From: Luteimonas sp. MC1572
GTDB lineage: Bacteria > Pseudomonadota > Gammaproteobacteria > Xanthomonadales > Xanthomonadaceae
Assembly: GCF_016615815.1 (NCBI RefSeq)
Contig: NZ_CP067112.1
Location: 1,612,001 to 1,676,000 of the forward strand
Direction: 5' to 3'
DNA: 64,000 nucleotides
This document shows positions 9,320 through 20,191 of the stretch, piece by piece. Each line of letters begins with the position of its first letter. Position 1 is the stretch's first letter. Position numbers and translations under genes: made by a program. Below the pieces are notes generated by a model, which was not told the origin of the DNA, made no database searches, and saw nothing but the letters and a program-made list of their open reading frames with translations.

Positions 9320-9337
9320 CATCGCTATATCGCGATG
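9320..9337. promoter_or_regulatory. Palindromic operator candidate for the SahR-type regulator
   Basis: CATCGCTATATCGCGATG is an 18-base palindrome with 8 of 9 base pairs matching. It starts two bases after the -10 box and covers the predicted transcription start, the position expected for autorepression by an ArsR-family dimer. No other copy was noticed upstream of genes in the window. Confidence 0.55.
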
Positions 9338-9347
9338 GGGAGATACC

Positions 9348-10277
9348 GTGGATCTGGAAGCCTGGTCGAGCCACCTGAAAGTGCTCGCCGACCCCACCCG
9401 GGTGCGGCTGCTGGCCCTGCTCGATGGCGACGAGATGACCGTGGCCGAATTGTCCGCGATCACCCAGCTGGCGCAGCCGCGCGTGTCCACCCACCTCGCC
9501 CGCCTCAAGGAAGCCGGACTGGTGCGCGACCGGCGCGCCGGCGTGTCCGCCTATTACCGCTTCGACGAGGAGCGCCTGGATCCCGCGCAGCGCGCGCTCT
9601 GGGGCACGCTGCGCGACGGCAGCGACGACCCGCTGCTGCGACAGGACGCGGAGCGCGTGGCTGGCGTACTGGCGATGCGCGCCGCCGACCAGAACTGGGC
9701 GGATTCGGTGGCCGGCGACATGGAGCGCCACTACTCGCCGGGCCGCACCTGGGAAGCGATGGCCCGCGCGGCACTGCCCCTGCTCGAGACCGGCGACGTG
9801 CTCGACATCGCCTCCGGTGACGGCGTGCTTGCCGAGTTGCTGGCGCCGCACGCCAAGCGCTACGTGTGCATCGACGCCAGCCCGCGGGTGGTCGCCGCGG
9901 CGCGCGAGCGCCTGCGCCGCTACCGCAACGTGGAGGTGAGCGAGGCCGACATGCACGCGCTGCCGTTCGATGACGGCAGCTTCGACCTGGTGGTGCTGAT
10001 GCATGCCCTCACCTATGCCGGCAAGCCGGCGGCGGCGGTCGCGGAATCCGCGCGCGTGCTGCGCAAGGGCGGGCGGCTGCTGCTGACCAGTCTCGCGCGC
10101 CATGAGCACCGCGGCGCGGTCGACGCCTTCGGCCACGTCAACCTCGGCTTCACCGACAAGGAGCTGAAGCGCTTCGTCGACAAGGCCGGCCTGTCGCTGC
10201 AGTCCTGCGAAACCGTCACCCGCGAAAAGCGCCCGCCGCATTTCGAAGTCATCTCGCTCATCGCAGGCAAGCCATGA
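9348..10277 (+). CDS. sahR: ArsR-family regulator fused to a SAM-methyltransferase domain (SahR type)
   Basis: A 309-residue two-domain protein. Residues 5-75 form an ArsR/SmtB winged helix-turn-helix ([13 protein letters not shown], then [20 protein letters not shown]), and residues 120-305 a class I methyltransferase fold with the SAM loop [10 protein letters not shown] at 151-160 and an acidic VCIDAS strand. This architecture matches SahR regulators, which sense S-adenosylhomocysteine through the methyltransferase-like domain and repress methionine-cycle genes. The context fits: its last bases overlap the start of metH. The start is GTG with GGGGAG six bases upstream. No metal-binding cysteine pair typical of ArsR/SmtB metal sensors is present. 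Being an active methyltransferase cannot be excluded. The symbol is given by architecture plus context. Confidence 0.75.
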   Translation: MDLEAWSSHLKVLADPTRVRLLALLDGDEMTVAELSAITQLAQPRVSTHLARLKEAGLVRDRRAGVSAYYRFDEERLDPAQRALWGTLRDGSDDPLLRQDAERVAGVLAMRAADQNWADSVAGDMERHYSPGRTWEAMARAALPLLETGDVLDIASGDGVLAELLAPHAKRYVCIDASPRVVAAARERLRRYRNVEVSEADMHALPFDDGSFDLVVLMHALTYAGKPAAAVAESARVLRKGGRLLLTSLARHEHRGAVDAFGHVNLGFTDKELKRFVDKAGLSLQSCETVTREKRPPHFEVISLIAGKP

Positions 10278-11346
10278 ACACCCTCCCCTGGCTCCACCCC
10301 GAACGCGTCGCGCTGCTCGAGTCCGCGCTCGCCAAGCGCATCCTGGTCATCGACGGCGCGATGGGCACCATGATCCAGCGCCATCGCCTGGAGGAAGCCG
10401 ACTACCGCGGCGAGCGCTTCGCCGACGGCTTCGACCGCCTGCATCCCGGCGACGGCGCCAGCCACGACCTGAAAGGCAACAACGACCTGCTCACGCTGAC
10501 CCGCCCCGACATCGTCGCCGGCGTGCACCAGGCGTACCTGGAGGCTGGCGCCGACCTGGTCGAGACCAACACCTTCAACGCCACCGCGGTCAGCCAGGCC
10601 GACTACCACCTGCAGCACCTCGTGCACGAATTGAACCGAGAGGGCGCGCGCCTGGCCCGCGCATGCTGCGACGCGGCCGAGGCGGCAACGCCCGACAAGC
10701 CGCGTTTCGTCATCGGCGTGCTCGGGCCGACCAGCCGCACCGCGTCGATCAGCCCCGATGTCAACGACCCCGGGTTCCGCAACACCAGCTTCGACGGCCT
10801 GCGCGAAACGTACCGCGACGCGATCGACGGCCTGATCGATGGCGGCGCGGACGCGCTGATGGTCGAGACCATCTTCGACACGCTCAACGCCAAGGCCGCG
10901 CTGTATGCGATCGAGGAAGCGTTCGACGCCCGCGGCGCGCGCCTGCCGGTGATGATCTCCGGGACCATCACCGACGCCTCCGGGCGCACGCTGTCCGGGC
11001 AGACCGCCGAGGCCTTCCACATCTCGGTCGCGCACGCGCGGCCGCTGTCGATCGGCCTGAACTGCGCGCTCGGCGCGAAGGAACTGCGTCCGCACATCGA
11101 GACGCTGGCCACCGTCGCCGACTGCCTGGTCAGCGCGCACCCCAACGCCGGCCTGCCGAACGCATTCGCCGAGTACGACGAGACACCCGAGGAGACCGCG
11201 GCGATGCTGGCGGAATTCGCCGGCGCCGGGCTGCTCAATCTGGTCGGCGGCTGCTGCGGCACCACGCCGGCGCACATCCGCGCGATCGCCGACGCCGTGG
11301 CCGGATTGCCACCGCGCCGCATCCCCGCGTTGCAGGAGCAGGCGGC

Positions 11347-11350
<4 letters not shown>
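10274..11350 (+). CDS. metH: Methionine synthase, homocysteine-binding subunit (MetH N-terminal half)
   Basis: A 358-residue homocysteine S-methyltransferase domain corresponding to residues 1-353 of E. coli MetH. It opens with [14 protein letters not shown], and the zinc that activates homocysteine would be held by Cys264 (GLNCALG) and Cys327/Cys328 (GGCCGTTP). The ATG overlaps the sahR stop by four bases, and the stop overlaps the next start by four bases, so the three genes are translationally coupled. It can only work with the folate- and cobalamin-binding protein encoded next. The break lies exactly at the natural domain boundary, so this is a split enzyme and not a frameshift. Confidence 0.93.
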
Positions 11351-14034
<2,684 letters not shown>

Positions 14035-14044
14035 AACCGCGCGC

Positions 14045-15202
14045 TTGAATGGATTGCCGATCGCGAGGCTGTCGAGCTTCTATTTCTTCTATTACGCAGC
14101 CCTCGGCGCGTTCACCCCGTACTGGAGCCTGTACCTGCAGTCGCGCGGCATGGGCATCACCGCGATCAGCGTGATGATGAGCCTGTGGTACGCCACCCGC
14201 GTGGTCGCGCCCAGCACCTGGGCCACGCTCGCCGCCGCGTCGCCGCGCCCGATCCGCTGGCTGCGCGCCGGCTGCGTGCTGACGGTGCTGGCGTTTGCCT
14301 GCTTCCTGCCTGGGCAGCCCACCTGGGCGATGTTCGTGGTGATGGTGGCGTTCTGCTTCTTCTACAACGCAGTGATGCCGCAGTTCGAGGCGATCACCCT
14401 CGGCCACCTGGGTGATGACAGCCATCGCTACGGCACGATCCGGGTCTGGGGCTCGATCGGCTTCATCCTGGTGACCGCCAGCTTCGGCTGGCTGATCGAA
14501 CGCCACGGCGCCGGGAATCTGCCCTGGCTGATGCTGCCGCTGTTCGCGCTGATGGCCGCCAGCGCCTTTGCCAACCGCCAGCCGCACCTCGTCCACGTGC
14601 ACAGCGAGGCCGGAAGTGGCTTCTGGCGCATCGTGCGCCAGCCGCAGGTACTGGCGTTCTTCGCCGCTGCATTCCTCGAACAGCTGTCGTTCGGCCCCTA
14701 CTACACGTTCTTTTCGGTCTACATGGACGCCAACGGCTACGCGACCTCGACGCTGGGGTTGCTGTGGACGGTCGGCGTGGTGTTCGAGGTCGCGGTGTTC
14801 TTCTCCATCGCCGGGTTTTTCCGGCGCTGGGACGCGAGCTGGCTGCTGCTGCTGTCGATGGCCAGCGCGGTGCTGCGCTGGTGGGCCACCGCACTCTGGC
14901 CGGGCGACATGGCGGTGATGCTGGTCGCACAGGCCACGCACGCGTTGAGCTTCGCGGCGTTCTTCGCCGCGGCGATGCAGCTGCTGGCGCGTTTCTTCCC
15001 GGGCAAGCTCAACGGCCATGCCCAGGGGCTGTTCTACGGCTTCTCGTCGGGACTCGGTGGCGTGCTCGGCGCGCTCATCGCCGGCCAGCTGTGGCGCTTC
15101 GGCGACGGCCGCGTGGCGTTCCTCGCCGCCGGCGCGTTCGCGCTGGCGGGCACGGTCATCGCCTGGTGGTGGCTGGTGCCGCGCCGCGATGCAAGGCGCT
15201 GA
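14045..15202 (+). CDS. MFS transporter (MFS_1_like / phenylpropionate- or nucleoside-permease type)
   Basis: An integral membrane protein of about 385 residues with some eleven or twelve hydrophobic segments, beginning ARLSSFYFFYYAALGAFTPYWSLYL, which is characteristic of the MFS_1_like group that includes HcaT and NupG/LacY relatives. FLEQLSFGPYYTFFSVYM marks the start of the second half. No ATG is in frame near the first helix; TTG at 14045 or 14054 must serve, and the first is chosen because it leaves a short cytoplasmic N-terminus. It follows metH by ten bases and may be cotranscribed with it, but a role in methionine metabolism is not shown. Substrate unknown. Confidence 0.8.
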   Translation: MNGLPIARLSSFYFFYYAALGAFTPYWSLYLQSRGMGITAISVMMSLWYATRVVAPSTWATLAAASPRPIRWLRAGCVLTVLAFACFLPGQPTWAMFVVMVAFCFFYNAVMPQFEAITLGHLGDDSHRYGTIRVWGSIGFILVTASFGWLIERHGAGNLPWLMLPLFALMAASAFANRQPHLVHVHSEAGSGFWRIVRQPQVLAFFAAAFLEQLSFGPYYTFFSVYMDANGYATSTLGLLWTVGVVFEVAVFFSIAGFFRRWDASWLLLLSMASAVLRWWATALWPGDMAVMLVAQATHALSFAAFFAAAMQLLARFFPGKLNGHAQGLFYGFSSGLGGVLGALIAGQLWRFGDGRVAFLAAGAFALAGTVIAWWWLVPRRDARR

Positions 15203-15210
15203 CCGCGAAG

Positions 15211-15227
15211 GCGCCGCTGCGCGGCGC
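15211..15227. terminator. Bidirectional terminator-like hairpin
   Basis: GCGCCGC and GCGGCGC pair perfectly around a TGC loop in the 30 bases between the convergent MFS and DUF2058 genes. There is no T-run. Confidence 0.45.
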
Positions 15228-15232
15228 GCCGG

Positions 15233-15952
15233 TTACCAGACCAGGTCGTCGGGCACCTGGTAGCGCGGGTCGGCATAGGGATCGTCGCCCGCCGGCGCAG
15301 CCGGGTCGACCTTGAGCGCGACCGCGGCCGGGTAGATCGCTTCCGCTTCGGCCATTACCGCGATGTCGACCAGCACGTAGCGGCCGTTGAGCTGCAGCAC
15401 GCCGAGCTCGCCGGCATTGAGTGCCCGCAGCTGTTCCGCGGTGACGTGGACGCGCTTGATCTTGCCGCCGTAGTCGAAATGGCGGACGTGGTCGGCGTCG
15501 GCGGCATTCAGCGCCTTGCCCTCGAGCATGGCTGCAAGCTTCGCCAGCGCCTCGCGGCGCAGGCGTGCGGCTTCCTGCTTCTGGCGCTCGGCCTCGATGC
15601 GTTCGTCCTTCTCGCGCTGCGCGCGGATGGCATAGGCCTTGGCCAGGTCGATGTCGCCCTGGGCGCGGTTGCCACGCGGTTTCGCGGCGTCGTTCTGGCC
15701 TGGCCTGGCACCCGGCGGTCGCCCCGAACGCGGCTGCTGGCCGGGCCGGGCCTCGTTCCGCGCGCCCGGCTGGCCGCGACGCTCGCCCCGGCCCGCATCG
15801 CCTGGACGGCCTCCCGCAGCAGGCTTGCCGCCACGCGGCTGCGCTCCCGCGCCCGGGCGTTCGCTGCGCGGGCCGGTGTGCTTCGGACGGACGGGTTCGG
15901 GCGCGGGCTTGAAGCCCAGGCCCAGCAGCTGGTCTCGCAGGGAATCGGTCAT
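15233..15952 (-). CDS. DUF2058 family protein (YaiL-like)
   Basis: A 239-residue soluble protein. The start MTDSLRDQLLGLGFKPAP, the central charged helix (AQREKDERIEAERQKQEAARLRREALAKL) and the C-terminal FDYGGKIKRVHVTAEQ and LNGRYVLVD blocks are the three conserved parts of DUF2058, as in E. coli YaiL/YaiL-like proteins of unknown role. Between residues 20 and 95 lies a long Gly/Pro/Arg-rich low-complexity stretch that is probably disordered and makes the protein longer than E. coli YaiL. The basic linker suggests nucleic-acid contact, which is inference only. It lies six bases after slyX and probably forms an operon with slyX and ugd. Confidence 0.85.
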   Translation of the reverse strand: MTDSLRDQLLGLGFKPAPEPVRPKHTGPRSERPGAGAQPRGGKPAAGGRPGDAGRGERRGQPGARNEARPGQQPRSGRPPGARPGQNDAAKPRGNRAQGDIDLAKAYAIRAQREKDERIEAERQKQEAARLRREALAKLAAMLEGKALNAADADHVRHFDYGGKIKRVHVTAEQLRALNAGELGVLQLNGRYVLVDIAVMAEAEAIYPAAVALKVDPAAPAGDDPYADPRYQVPDDLVW

Positions 15953-15958
15953 GCTGGC

Positions 15959-16174
15959 TCAGTAATGCGGTGGAGGCGGCTCGATGCCGGGATCGCCGCC
16001 GGAACCGGGGCGCGAGGCCCGCAGCTCTTCCAGCGCCCCGCGCAGCGTCTCGCTGGTACGTGACAGTTCGATGCGCGCTGCGGAGAGCGCGTCGTTGAGT
16101 TCGTTCAACGCGTGCTCCTGGAACGCCACGCGCGTCTCCAGCTCCACCACGCGTGCTTCCAGATCGTGCGACAC
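15959..16174 (-). CDS. slyX: SlyX family protein
   Basis: A 71-residue protein that is almost entirely one amphipathic helix, with LEARVVELETRVAFQEHALNEL followed by further heptads and a C-terminal proline-rich tail ending PPPPHY, as in SlyX proteins. SlyX forms a short coiled coil of unknown function. The start is a GTG at 16174 that lies three bases after the ugd stop codon, so translation is probably coupled to ugd. Confidence 0.9.
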   Translation of the reverse strand: MSHDLEARVVELETRVAFQEHALNELNDALSAARIELSRTSETLRGALEELRASRPGSGGDPGIEPPPPHY

Positions 16175-16177
16175 GTC

Positions 16178-17521
16178 TCAGCCCACGCGCAGCGAACGGC
16201 CGCGACCGATGCCGTAGTAGGCGATGCCGGCATCTTCGACGGCATCGGGCTGGTAGAGGTTGCGGCCGTCGAACAGCACGCGGTCGGCGAGCTGCGCATG
16301 CAGGGTGTCGAAATCGGCACCGCGGAACTGCTTCCACTCGGTGACCACGACCAGCGCATCGGCACCTTCGAGCGCCTCACCGGCCGATGCGCACAGCACC
16401 AGGTCCTCGCGCTCGCCGAAGATCCGCCGCGCCTCGTCGCTGGCCTCCGGGTCGTAGGCGCGCACGCGCGCTCCCGACGCCCAGAGCTGCGCCAGCAGGC
16501 GCCGGCTCGAGGCCTCGCGCATGTCGTCGGTGTCGGGCTTGAACGCCAGCCCCCACACCGCAAACGTCTTGCCGGCGATGCCGCCTGCGCCGTAGTGGCG
16601 CTGGACGAGTTCGTGCAGGTGGCCCTTCTGGCGCTCGTTGACCGCTTCCACGGCGTCCAGCAGCAGCGGCGCATGGCCGTGCTGCTGCGCGGTGCGCGCC
16701 AGCGCCTGCACGTCCTTGGGGAAGCAGGAACCGCCGTAACCGGCGCCGGGATAGATGAAGTGCCAGCCGATGCGCGGATCCGAGCCGATGCCCTTGCGCA
16801 CCATCTCCACGTCGGCACCGACCTGCTCGGCGATGTTGGCGATCTCGTTCATGAAGCTGATCTTGGTCGCCAGCATCGCGTTCGCGGCGTACTTGGTCAG
16901 CTCGGCCGAGCGCACGTCCATGACCACGAAGCGGTCGCGGTTGCGGTTGAACGGCGCATACAGGCGCTTGAGCGTCTTTGCCGCGGCCGGGTTGTCGACG
17001 CCCAGGACGATGCGATCGGGACGCATGCAGTCCTCGACCGCGGCGCCCTCCTTCAGGAACTCGGGATTGGAGACCACGTCGAACGCGATGTCGGCGCCGC
17101 GCGCGGCGAGCGCCGCGGCGATCGTTTCACGGACGCGGTCGGCGGTGCCCACCGGCACCGTCGACTTGCCGACCACCACGGCCGGGCGTTCCAGGTACTG
17201 GCCGATGGTCCGCGCCACGGCCAGCACGTACTGCAGGTCGGCGCTGCCGTCCTCGTCCGGCGGCGTGCCGACCGCGATCAACACCACCTCGCCATGCGCG
17301 ACCGCGAGTTCGGCATCGGTGGTGAAGCGCAGCCGGCCCGACGCGTGGTTGGACCGCACCAGCGGCTCCAGGCCGGGCTCGTAGATCGGGATGACACCCC
17401 GCTCCAGGCGCTCGACCTTGCCGGCGTCGACATCCACGCACACCACGTCGTGGCCCACCTCGGCAAGACACGTACCCGTGACCAGGCCGACATAGCCGGT
17501 GCCGAAGATGCTGACGCGCAT
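16178..17521 (-). CDS. ugd: UDP-glucose 6-dehydrogenase
   Basis: A 447-residue cytosolic enzyme that oxidises UDP-glucose twice with NAD+ to UDP-glucuronate, a precursor of exopolysaccharide and of lipid A or LPS sugars. The Rossmann loop [10 protein letters not shown] is at residues 7-16, the EFLKEG motif at 154-159, and [10 protein letters not shown] places the catalytic nucleophile at Cys266. The length and motifs match UDP-glucose enzymes better than GDP-mannose dehydrogenases, though both share this fold. It is the first gene of a ugd-slyX-DUF2058 run and lies six bases downstream of the FKBP lipoprotein stop-side neighbour on the same strand, with no terminator between. No glycosyltransferase genes are nearby to show which polymer it serves. 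Confidence 0.92.
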   Translation of the reverse strand: MRVSIFGTGYVGLVTGTCLAEVGHDVVCVDVDAGKVERLERGVIPIYEPGLEPLVRSNHASGRLRFTTDAELAVAHGEVVLIAVGTPPDEDGSADLQYVLAVARTIGQYLERPAVVVGKSTVPVGTADRVRETIAAALAARGADIAFDVVSNPEFLKEGAAVEDCMRPDRIVLGVDNPAAAKTLKRLYAPFNRNRDRFVVMDVRSAELTKYAANAMLATKISFMNEIANIAEQVGADVEMVRKGIGSDPRIGWHFIYPGAGYGGSCFPKDVQALARTAQQHGHAPLLLDAVEAVNERQKGHLHELVQRHYGAGGIAGKTFAVWGLAFKPDTDDMREASSRRLLAQLWASGARVRAYDPEASDEARRIFGEREDLVLCASAGEALEGADALVVVTEWKQFRGADFDTLHAQLADRVLFDGRNLYQPDAVEDAGIAYYGIGRGRSLRVG

Positions 17522-17527
17522 GCCGGT

Positions 17528-18316
17528 TTACTCCGCCGGGGCGCCGAGGATCTCGAGCAGCTCGACCTCGAACACCAGGGTGCTGTTCGGGGCGATCGGG
17601 CCGCCGGGGGTGCCGGCTTCGCCGTAGCCCAGCGATGCCGGGATCCACAGCTTGTACTTGCTGCCCACCTGCATCAGCTGCAGGCCTTCCTGCCAGCCGG
17701 GGACGACCTGCGACAGCTGGAACGTGGCCGGCTCGCCGCGATCGTAGGAGCTGTCGAAAGTGGTGCCGTCGAGCAGCGCGCCCTTGTAATGCACGCTCAC
17801 GCGGTCTTCGGGACCCGGCTTCGCGCCCGTGCCCGGCTGCAGCACCTGGTACTGCAGGCCCGACGCCGTGACCTGCACGCCCTCGACCTTGGCATTGCCG
17901 GCCAGGAACGCCTCGCCCTCGGCCAGGTTGGTGGTGGCCTTCTTGGCCGCCTCGGCCACCATCTTCGCCTGCATGCGCTGGCCGAAGGCCTCGAACACCG
18001 TGCGTGCCTGCTCTTCCGTCATCAGCGGATCCGTGCCGTCGACCTTGCTGCGCATGGCCTTGACCATGGAATCGAAATCGATCTCGTCCTTGATCTCCTC
18101 GAGCGACGCGCCGACCTGCAGGCCGATCGCATAGCCGGCCTGCTGCTTCTCGGTCTTCAGCCCCTTGATGTCGAGCGCGGCCGGCGCGGCATCGGCTGCG
18201 GCGGTCGCGCCGTCAGTGGCGGCCGCGTCCTTGTCGATCTTCTTGCAGGCACCCAGTGCGACCAGGAGCGAAGCGGCCAGCAGGCTGGTCGCGGCGACGC
18301 GTACGGCGTGGTTCAT
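17528..18316 (-). CDS. FKBP-type peptidyl-prolyl isomerase, lipoprotein (Mip/FkpA-like)
   Basis: A 262-residue envelope chaperone that catalyses proline isomerisation. Residues 1-23 are a lipoprotein signal ending in LGAC with Cys24 as the lipidation site. Next comes an FKBP_N dimerisation helix region (KQQAGYAIGLQVGASLEEI to about residue 130), then a complete FKBP domain (VSVHYKGALLDGTTFDSSYDRGEPATF, and IPASLGYGEAG near the end). It should sit in the periplasm tethered to the outer membrane. The ATG at 18316 is preferred over a longer frame because it opens the signal peptide and follows GAGGAAAC. A second, related isomerase gene lies 58 bases upstream, so the pair is a tandem duplication. 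Confidence 0.92.
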   Translation of the reverse strand: MNHAVRVAATSLLAASLLVALGACKKIDKDAAATDGATAAADAAPAALDIKGLKTEKQQAGYAIGLQVGASLEEIKDEIDFDSMVKAMRSKVDGTDPLMTEEQARTVFEAFGQRMQAKMVAEAAKKATTNLAEGEAFLAGNAKVEGVQVTASGLQYQVLQPGTGAKPGPEDRVSVHYKGALLDGTTFDSSYDRGEPATFQLSQVVPGWQEGLQLMQVGSKYKLWIPASLGYGEAGTPGGPIAPNSTLVFEVELLEILGAPAE

Positions 18317-18374
18317 TCGATGTTTCCTCGGAGAGTTCGGGGGATGCGGGAAATGGGTCTGGCGACGCGGTCGC

Positions 18375-19316
18375 TCAGAGTACCTGCAGCAGCTCGACGT
18401 CGAACACCAGCGCGGAATTCGGCGGAATCGCGCCAGGCGAGCCGTTGCGGCCATAGGCGAGTTCGGCCGGAATCCAGAAGCGGTACTTGGCACCCACCGG
18501 CATCAGCTGCAGGCCCTCGGTCCAGCCGGCGATGACCTGGTTGAGGCCGAAAGTGGCCGGATCGTTGCGCTTGTAGGAGCTGTCGAACACGGTGCCGTCG
18601 AGCAGCGTGCCCTGGTAATGCACGCGCACACGCGAGTCGGCCATCGGCCGCTGGCCCGAGCCCTGGCGCAGCACCATGTACTGCAGCCCCGATGCGGTGC
18701 TCACCACGCCCTTGGCGGCCTTGTTGGTGGCGAGGAACGCCGCGCCCTCGGCGGCGCCCTTCTGCGCCGCGGCCTCGGATTCCAGGCGCATGCGTTCCTG
18801 CATGCGCTTGCCGAAGGCTTCGCGCAGCGATGCCTGTTCGGCCTCGGGAATCACCGGCGTGCCGCCGTCGAGCATGACCGCCAGGCCCTGTTCGAACATG
18901 GCGAGGTCGACCTCGTCCTTGATCGGCGCCAGCGAGCGGCCGACGTCGGCGCCGACCAGCAGGCCCACCTTGTCCTTGGCCACCTTGGGCGGCTCCGTGC
19001 CCGGGGCGACGCCCTGCATCGGCTGGCCGCTGCGCACGGCGACGCGCTGCATCAGCGCCGGGCCGATTTCGGCGGCCTCGGCTTCGGTCACCAGCGGCTT
19101 GCCGCCGGCGAACGCGTTGTCGATGGCGCGGCGGAACGCGGCGCGGTCGAGATCGGGGCCGACCTGTTCGATCGAGCGACCGACGTCCATGCCGATCAGA
19201 TAGCTGTTCTTCTCGCGCTCGTTCGACGGCACCGTCTTCTCCTGGGCGTGTGCGGGTGCCTGTGACAGCACCGCGGCAATGGACAGCGCAGCCAGGCCGC
19301 GCAGCATGGAATTCAT
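18375..19316 (-). CDS. FKBP-type peptidyl-prolyl isomerase, periplasmic, with duplicated N-terminal domain
   Basis: A 313-residue protein with a cleavable signal peptide ending about APAHAQ (no lipobox cysteine). Two consecutive FKBP_N-like units follow: YLIGMDVGRSIEQVGPDLD with its helix, then GLLVGADVGRSLAPIKDEVD with its helix, and finally one FKBP domain (VRVHYQGTLLDGTVFDSSY and IPAELAYGRNG). The second N-terminal unit looks like an internal copy of the first. The ATG at 19316 is chosen because AGGAG lies nine bases upstream and the signal peptide begins there. The neighbouring lipoprotein isomerase has a single N-terminal unit. A role in folding of secreted or outer-membrane proteins is inferred from family and location. 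Confidence 0.9.
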   Translation of the reverse strand: MNSMLRGLAALSIAAVLSQAPAHAQEKTVPSNEREKNSYLIGMDVGRSIEQVGPDLDRAAFRRAIDNAFAGGKPLVTEAEAAEIGPALMQRVAVRSGQPMQGVAPGTEPPKVAKDKVGLLVGADVGRSLAPIKDEVDLAMFEQGLAVMLDGGTPVIPEAEQASLREAFGKRMQERMRLESEAAAQKGAAEGAAFLATNKAAKGVVSTASGLQYMVLRQGSGQRPMADSRVRVHYQGTLLDGTVFDSSYKRNDPATFGLNQVIAGWTEGLQLMPVGAKYRFWIPAELAYGRNGSPGAIPPNSALVFDVELLQVL

Positions 19317-19456
19317 CCGGGGAAACTCCTGGGGACTTTGGCGCGCAACGCGCGACACGAAGCCCCCATTGTCACGGCCCGGGGCCGCCCGGGCAATCTC
19401 CCGGATGCCGCGGACGGACCCCTGTCGTCAGTTGGGGGGCCGAGCTTCGGCGGTGC

Positions 19457-19484
19457 TTGACGGCACGTGATCTGGTGTTATAGT
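19457..19484 (+). promoter_or_regulatory. Promoter of the GntR-ABC operon
   Basis: TTGACG (19457-19462, 5 of 6) and TATAGT (19479-19484, 5 of 6) are spaced by 16 bases, giving one of the best sigma70-like promoters in the window. It drives the small membrane protein and the gntR-ABC genes. The -10 box is embedded in the palindrome listed next. Confidence 0.65.
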
Positions 19485-19497
19485 TACATACAACACC
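19474..19497. promoter_or_regulatory. GGTG-N16-CACC palindrome, GntR operator candidate
   Basis: GGTGTT (19474-19479) and AACACC (19492-19497) are exact inverted repeats, with further pairing at four inner positions. The site covers the -10 box and the likely transcription start, so a bound dimer would block RNA polymerase. The GntR gene of the same operon is the natural candidate ligand. Confidence 0.6.
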
Positions 19498-19522
19498 GAC
19501 TACCCAGAGCAGGACGTTCGCC

Positions 19523-19825
19523 ATGAACCGCAAGCTCCGCGACACCCTGATCGCCCTGTCCACCTCCGGCCTGTTGCTGGTCGTCGGCCTGCTGGCGGGC
19601 AATCCGCAACCCGTCGACCCCCATCGCTCCGCGTCCGCCAAGCTCGCCGACGCCGCCAAGCTCGCCGACGCCGCCAACTGGACGGAAGGTGCCGAGACCG
19701 GCGCCGACCACGCCCTGCTGCCGGGCCTGCGACACGAAGCGCCGCGCCGGCGCGCCTCCGGTCATCGCAAGTTCGCGCTGCCCTACTTTTCGTTCGCGCA
19801 GAACACGCGCCGCGGCAGGAGCTGA
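19523..19825 (+). CDS. Small membrane-anchored hypothetical protein, first gene of the GntR-ABC operon
   Basis: I do not recognise this 100-residue protein. Residues 8-25 (TLIALSTSGLLLVVGLLA) form one hydrophobic helix, which would leave a short basic N-terminus inside and the rest outside or in the periplasm. The middle holds a six-residue tandem repeat, KLADAA twice, and the C-terminus is basic with a hydrophobic FALPYFSFAQ patch. It has its own strong promoter and its stop lies three bases before the GntR start, so it belongs to the same message. A role as target, substrate or sensor of the ABC transporter is only suggested by position. Confidence 0.65.
   Translation: MNRKLRDTLIALSTSGLLLVVGLLAGNPQPVDPHRSASAKLADAAKLADAANWTEGAETGADHALLPGLRHEAPRRRASGHRKFALPYFSFAQNTRRGRS
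19637..19677 (+). repeat. 18-bp in-frame tandem repeat in the small membrane protein gene
   Basis: The 18-base unit starting GCCAAGCTCGCCGACGCC occurs twice exactly (19637-19654 and 19655-19672), followed by five more matching bases. It encodes the duplicated Ala-Lys-Leu-Ala-Asp-Ala hexapeptide. Gain or loss of units would keep the frame, so strains may vary in copy number. Confidence 0.8.
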
Positions 19826-19828
19826 ACC

Positions 19829-20191
19829 ATGACCGCCATCCAATGGAGCGACGGCGCTCCCATCTACCGCCAGCTGAAGGAAAAGGTCATCGCCATGATG
19901 CTCGACGGCCTGCTCAAGCCTGGCGACGCGCTGCCTTCGGTGCGCCAGGTCGCCGCCGAATACCAGCTCAACCCGATCACGGTCTCGCGCGCCTACCAGG
20001 AGCTCGCCGACGAAGCGCTTGTCGAAAAACGCAGGGGGCTTGGCATGTACGTCACCGAAGAAGCGTCAAAGAAGCTGCTGAAAAACGAACGCGAACGCTT
20101 CCTCACGGAAGAGTGGCCGCTGGTCCTGGAGCGGATCCAGCGTCTCGGCCTCGCCGCCAGCGACCTGCTGCCCCAGGGAGACAACGCATGA
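19829..20191 (+). CDS. GntR-family transcriptional regulator, YtrA-like subfamily
   Basis: A 120-residue DNA-binding protein. Residues 8-75 are a GntR winged helix (PIYRQLKEKVIAMM, then LPSVRQVAAEYQLNPITVSRAYQEL), and only about 45 residues follow, containing a charged helix. This short C-terminal part, together with a downstream ABC transporter, is typical of the YtrA subfamily, whose members repress their own ABC operon and often answer to cell-envelope stress. The gene lies between the small membrane protein (three-base gap) and the ATPase (four-base ATGA overlap). It probably binds the palindrome over the operon promoter. The inducer is unknown. Confidence 0.88.
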   Translation: MTAIQWSDGAPIYRQLKEKVIAMMLDGLLKPGDALPSVRQVAAEYQLNPITVSRAYQELADEALVEKRRGLGMYVTEEASKKLLKNERERFLTEEWPLVLERIQRLGLAASDLLPQGDNA

